Shown here: in pieces, positions 61,484 to 64,000 of the stretch
How the letters are laid out: every line of letters begins with the position of its first letter
Position numbering within the stretch: the stretch's first letter is position 1
Assembly (NCBI RefSeq): GCF_014838715.1
Contig: NZ_CP061947.1
Span: forward strand, 5,074,001-5,138,000
Source of the DNA: Algoriphagus sp. Y33
Lineage (GTDB): Bacteria; Bacteroidota; Bacteroidia; Cytophagales; Cyclobacteriaceae
Length of the DNA: 64,000 nt
Reading direction: 5' to 3'
Notes under the pieces: generated by a model
Seen by the model: the letters and a program-made list of their open reading frames with translations, nothing else
Databases searched by the model: none
What the model was told of the DNA's origin: nothing
Position numbers and translations under genes: made by a program

Positions 61484-62152
61484 ATGAAGTGGAATGAGAT
61501 TGATTTTTTCCCGATCATGGGCGAAACACTAAGCAATGAGAATACCTTCGCATTGAATCTTAGTCACACTAATCCTGATTTGGAGAGTTTGGACTTGTCT
61601 AATACTGCCGCATTTGATGAATATATAATGCTGCAGATAAAAAATTCCGGCAGCAAATATGGCATAGGTGGATACTTGGAACACAGAGCTATATACCGCA
61701 GAAGTGCTGTCTTTGGGACTGGGGAAGCAGATTTTCGAAATATACATTTAGGAATTGATATTTGGGCTAAAGCAGGAGCCCCTGTTTTTTTGCCACTTAA
61801 TGGACGCGTTCACAGTCTTCAGGACAATGCCGGCTTCGGAAACTACGGCGCTACTATTATATTGGAACATGACCTCTTTGGAAGGAAACTTTATACCCTT
61901 TATGGACATCTTTTTCTATCTGACCTTGAGAACCTAGAAGTAGGACAAAAACTAAAAGCCGGAGAATTACTGGCTCATATAGGACCATTTCCTGAGAATG
62001 GTGATTGGCCACCACACTTGCATTTTCAGGTGATCTGGGATTTGATGGGAAATGTTGGAGACTTTCCTGGTGTCTGCTCCAAGCGGGAAGTTGATAAATA
62101 TGTCGCTAACTGTCCGGACCCCAATTTGATTTTGCGAAGCAACGTGATCTAA
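61484..62152 (+). CDS. M23-family (LytM-like) metallopeptidase without signal peptide
   Basis: Zinc endopeptidase domain of 222 residues, related to peptidoglycan DD-endopeptidases. The zinc and catalytic residues are complete: His88 and Asp92 in HLGID, and His178/His180 in PHLHFQ; YGHLF is also typical. No signal peptide or membrane helix is visible at the N-terminus (MKWNEIDFFPIMGETLSNEN), which is unusual for a cell-wall hydrolase and leaves its location open. The gene runs four bases into the coaX gene from the opposite strand at its end. Confidence 0.85.
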   Translation: MKWNEIDFFPIMGETLSNENTFALNLSHTNPDLESLDLSNTAAFDEYIMLQIKNSGSKYGIGGYLEHRAIYRRSAVFGTGEADFRNIHLGIDIWAKAGAPVFLPLNGRVHSLQDNAGFGNYGATIILEHDLFGRKLYTLYGHLFLSDLENLEVGQKLKAGELLAHIGPFPENGDWPPHLHFQVIWDLMGNVGDFPGVCSKREVDKYVANCPDPNLILRSNVI

Positions 62153-62919
62153 GCATTGGCTTGGGTGATCAGTCGCAACCCTTCGAGTGTCAGATTCCTG
62201 TCGATTTCATCAAAGACTTTTTCCAAAGGGGTTAAGATCTCAGCTAATCCGCCCGTCGCAATTACTGTAAATTTCATGTTAGTTTCCAGCGAGATCGTCT
62301 CTAGCATACCTTTTACCAAACTCGTATAGCCATAAAAAACCCCGGCCTGAATCGCATGAATGGTGTTTTTGCCTAGAGCAGATTTCGGAAGCTTTAATGC
62401 TACATCCGGAAGTTTGGAGGTATTCGTGAAAAGTGATTTGATGGCTGTCTTTAATCCGGGGACAATATTCACCCCTAAAATCTCACCGCAAGCATCTACC
62501 ACAGTAAATGTAAGTGCCGTTCCGAAGTCAACTATGATTAGGGGCTTGGAATACAACGAATAAGCTGCCATCACATTACACATCAGATCGGTACCGATTT
62601 CATTGGGACGCAGACTTCTGATTGGTAGTTTTTCAAAACTTGCCGGTGAAATAAGGTAAGGCAACGTACCGAAGTAATTTTCGCAAAACTGAAGAATCTG
62701 TTCATTGATCTCAGGGACCACTGAACTGAAACCGATTCTTCTTATATCCGCCGGGCTGATCCCATGCTCTAAAAAATACAATGGTACTTTTTTGTGAAGT
62801 TGGGCCGGGAATTTGGAAGAATGCGTTTCGATCCGAAAATGGTTCTTCCAACTTTTATTTTCTTCATCATACAGCGCAAAAACCACATTAGAATTTCCCG
62901 CATCTATTGCTAAAAACAT
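62149..62919 (-). CDS. coaX: type III pantothenate kinase
   Basis: First enzyme of coenzyme A synthesis from pantothenate, 256 residues, ASKHA fold. The phosphate-1 motif is MFLAIDAGNSNVVFALYD, the phosphate-2 motif lies in IVDFGTALTFTVVD, and the adenosine region in VIATGGLAEI. CoaX is not inhibited by CoA and needs a monovalent cation. The start ATG at 62919 gives the canonical N-terminus. The stop overlaps the convergent metallopeptidase stop by four bases; divergent to the GNAT gene at 62981. Confidence 0.95.
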   Translation of the reverse strand: MFLAIDAGNSNVVFALYDEENKSWKNHFRIETHSSKFPAQLHKKVPLYFLEHGISPADIRRIGFSSVVPEINEQILQFCENYFGTLPYLISPASFEKLPIRSLRPNEIGTDLMCNVMAAYSLYSKPLIIVDFGTALTFTVVDACGEILGVNIVPGLKTAIKSLFTNTSKLPDVALKLPKSALGKNTIHAIQAGVFYGYTSLVKGMLETISLETNMKFTVIATGGLAEILTPLEKVFDEIDRNLTLEGLRLITQANA

Positions 62920-62980
62920 TGTTTCTCGGATTTGATTAAATTAGCCTTCCCAAAATTAAACGGTTTTATAAACTTTGAAC

Positions 62981-63457
62981 ATGTACACGCTAAGAGAAGG
63001 AAAAATCGAGGATCTTCCTCGGGTATTGGAATTGATAAATGAGTTGGCGCTTTATGAAAAGGCACCGGAGCAAGTGTCCAATACACTTGAAATGATGGAG
63101 GTAGATGGGTTTGGTGAAAATCCTGTTTATGGAATGTTTGTATGCGTGAAAGATGAGACTTCGGAGATTGTCGGCATTGCAATTTACTATTACCGCTACA
63201 GTACCTGGAAAGGCAAGCGAATTTATCTGGAGGATCTGGTGGTCACTCAATCCGAGCGTGGCAATGGTGCAGGAAAGCTGCTTTTTGACCGTATCATGAA
63301 GAAATGCTTGGAGGAAAATTGTACGGGAATGATGTGGCAAGTGCTTGACTGGAATGAGCCTGCGATCAATTTCTATAGGAAGTATGGCACAACCTTAGAA
63401 GCAGGGTGGCTAAACGCACACTTACAAGACTATGAAATAAAGCAGCTCCTTGATTAG
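62981..63457 (+). CDS. GNAT-family N-acetyltransferase (diamine acetyltransferase-like)
   Basis: 158 residues. N-terminal LREGKIEDLPRVLELINELALYEK matches the SSAT/diamine acetyltransferase subgroup. The acetyl-CoA loop is QSERGNGAGKLLFDRIM and the central strand is IYLEDLVVTQ. C-terminal WNEPAINFYRKYGT is typical (the tyrosine in NFYRK is the general acid in related enzymes). The ATG at 62981 is used; a TTG two codons upstream is unlikely. Polyamine or thialysine acetylation is possible but not proven. Confidence 0.9.
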   Translation: MYTLREGKIEDLPRVLELINELALYEKAPEQVSNTLEMMEVDGFGENPVYGMFVCVKDETSEIVGIAIYYYRYSTWKGKRIYLEDLVVTQSERGNGAGKLLFDRIMKKCLEENCTGMMWQVLDWNEPAINFYRKYGTTLEAGWLNAHLQDYEIKQLLD

Positions 63458-63466
63458 CGTAAATAA

Positions 63467-63510
63467 AAATATTGCAGATACAAGAATATGATATTGTGTT
63501 TGCAATATTT
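63467..63510 (+). promoter_or_regulatory. inverted repeat upstream of the antitoxin gene
   Basis: Perfect ten-base arms AAATATTGCA (63467-63476) and TGCAATATTT (63501-63510) with a 24-base spacer, followed by a T run. It can serve as a terminator for the GNAT gene or an operator for autoregulation of the downstream Xre antitoxin, 34 bases before the start at 63545. Confidence 0.5.
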
Positions 63511-63544
63511 TTTTTGTAAATTAGTGAGCGTTAAATGAATAACC

Positions 63545-64000
63545 ATGACACATACTTGGAAGATATCATTAGGAGAAAAGGAGTCTGAGATCATCCGTAC
63601 AGGCAATGATTCCTATTATTTTTTTCAAGAGACTATATCCATGGTAAGTGAGCCATCGCAGACTTATGGGGTGGCCGTTTCGTTTCATGATACAGGTGAG
63701 CTTTTTGATTTTCTTGACTTTACCCAGCAGGATGTTTCAGAAATGCTAGAGGTGGATCCCAGCACATTGTCACGTTGGCGCAAAGAAGACAGAAAGCTTA
63801 CTAAGATCCTTACTAAGAGTATTCTGGAGATAGATCAGGTTATTGCGAAAGGAGTCCGGATTTTCGGTTCGGAGGAGTTGCTTTCGCAATGGCTTCACAC
63901 TGAAAATGCATCCTTGGGCAATCAAAAGCCGGCTACTCTAATGAAAAACCCTTATGGCACTGATCGTGTGGATGAAGCCATAGAGGCCATGTCATGGGGA
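63545..64000 (+). CDS. Xre/MbcA/ParS-type antitoxin (RES/Xre toxin-antitoxin system), 3' end outside window
   Basis: 152 codons from the ATG at 63545 reach the window edge without a stop. A helix-turn-helix-like region (LDFTQQDVSEMLEVDPSTLSRWRK, quoted in part) is followed by the DUF2384 toxin-binding tail: GVRIFGSEELLSQWLHTENA, LGNQKPATLMKNPYGTDRVDEA. The tail is almost complete, so only a few residues are missing. Family members pair with a RES-domain toxin that depletes NAD+, usually encoded directly downstream, which lies outside the window. The inverted repeat at 63467-63510 may be its operator. Confidence 0.85.
   Translation, partial: MTHTWKISLGEKESEIIRTGNDSYYFFQETISMVSEPSQTYGVAVSFHDTGELFDFLDFTQQDVSEMLEVDPSTLSRWRKEDRKLTKILTKSILEIDQVIAKGVRIFGSEELLSQWLHTENASLGNQKPATLMKNPYGTDRVDEAIEAMSWG

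Noticed and set aside
1..64000. tRNA, rRNA or complete insertion sequence genes
   Set aside because: No cloverleaf, rRNA-like or transposase sequence was recognised by eye; a dedicated tRNA and Rfam scan would be decisive.

Overview
The window reads as chromosomal DNA of a Bacteroidota bacterium, most likely order Cytophagales and close to Cyclobacteriaceae (Algoriphagus-like). The grounds are a SusC/SusD pair, a protein with a type IX secretion (T9SS) sorting tail, a bacillithiol gene (bshA), several -7 boxes of the form TAnnTTTG instead of -10 boxes, and no Shine-Dalgarno-type leaders. The genus is an inference from protein style, not from a search.

Layout. 1-3.3 kb (- strand): an exopolysaccharide export pair (Wzz-like chain-length protein, cut by the window edge, and a multi-SLBB outer-membrane exporter), continuing leftwards. 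3.5-7.5 kb (- strand): a signalling operon (histidine kinase, receiver protein, receiver-adenylate cyclase) followed by a radical SAM/SPASM protein. 7.6-10.7 kb (- strand): amino-acid permease and gamma-glutamyltransferase. 10.9-17.4 kb (+ strand): SDR oxidoreductase and AraC regulator, a membrane class III cyclase, an Hsp20 gene with an elaborate promoter region, a small conserved-looking protein, prfA and an acetyltransferase. 17.5-20.3 kb (- strand): a large T9SS-sorted YCF48/PKD-like protein. 20.4-34.2 kb (+ strand): a haem-type DUF3365 lipoprotein, then a seven-gene SusCD-led locus (SusC, SusD, FG-GAP/ASPIC lipoprotein, SUMF1-like protein, Tat-exported Gfo/Idh/MocA oxidoreductase, exported sugar isomerase, YCF48 lipoprotein) with no glycoside hydrolase. 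34.5 kb: a MITE-like element next to an unusual HisA paralogue. 35.4-47 kb: small genes, csaA, a fatty-acid hydroxylase, bshA, a GMC oxidoreductase with its small subunit, a GH29 fucosidase and a divergent TonB receptor. 47-57 kb: ABC-F protein, a beta-propeller lipoprotein with a tiny cysteine-rich peptide frame, rlmN, and an operon hypothetical-mutL-rhomboid-rhomboid. 57.4-64 kb: a GH3/beta-lactamase fusion, a threonine dehydratase-like enzyme, an M23 metallopeptidase, coaX, a GNAT enzyme and the start of a RES/Xre-type antitoxin gene.

How the genes fit together. The 21-34 kb locus looks like a nutrient-acquisition system in which the sugar is handled in the periplasm by oxidation and isomerisation rather than by hydrolysis; the GMC/small-subunit pair at 39.6-41.9 kb could supply a related oxidation step. 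The kinase/receiver/cyclase operon sits directly upstream of the polysaccharide export genes and could control them through cAMP.

The most unusual material is outside the genes or in small details: (i) a family of imperfect word-like repeats (AAGTAGCAAG... AGAGCCAAGA...) in three intergenic sites near 46-53 kb and also inside the ABC-F gene, where it encodes an in-frame heptad repeat; (ii) a 161-bp MITE-like element with 13-bp inverted ends and TTA duplications; (iii) repeated start-codon modules upstream of two genes; (iv) a HisA paralogue whose catalytic Asp is Trp; (v) a four-cysteine peptide frame, apparently shifted at its start, linked by a perfect hairpin to a propeller lipoprotein.
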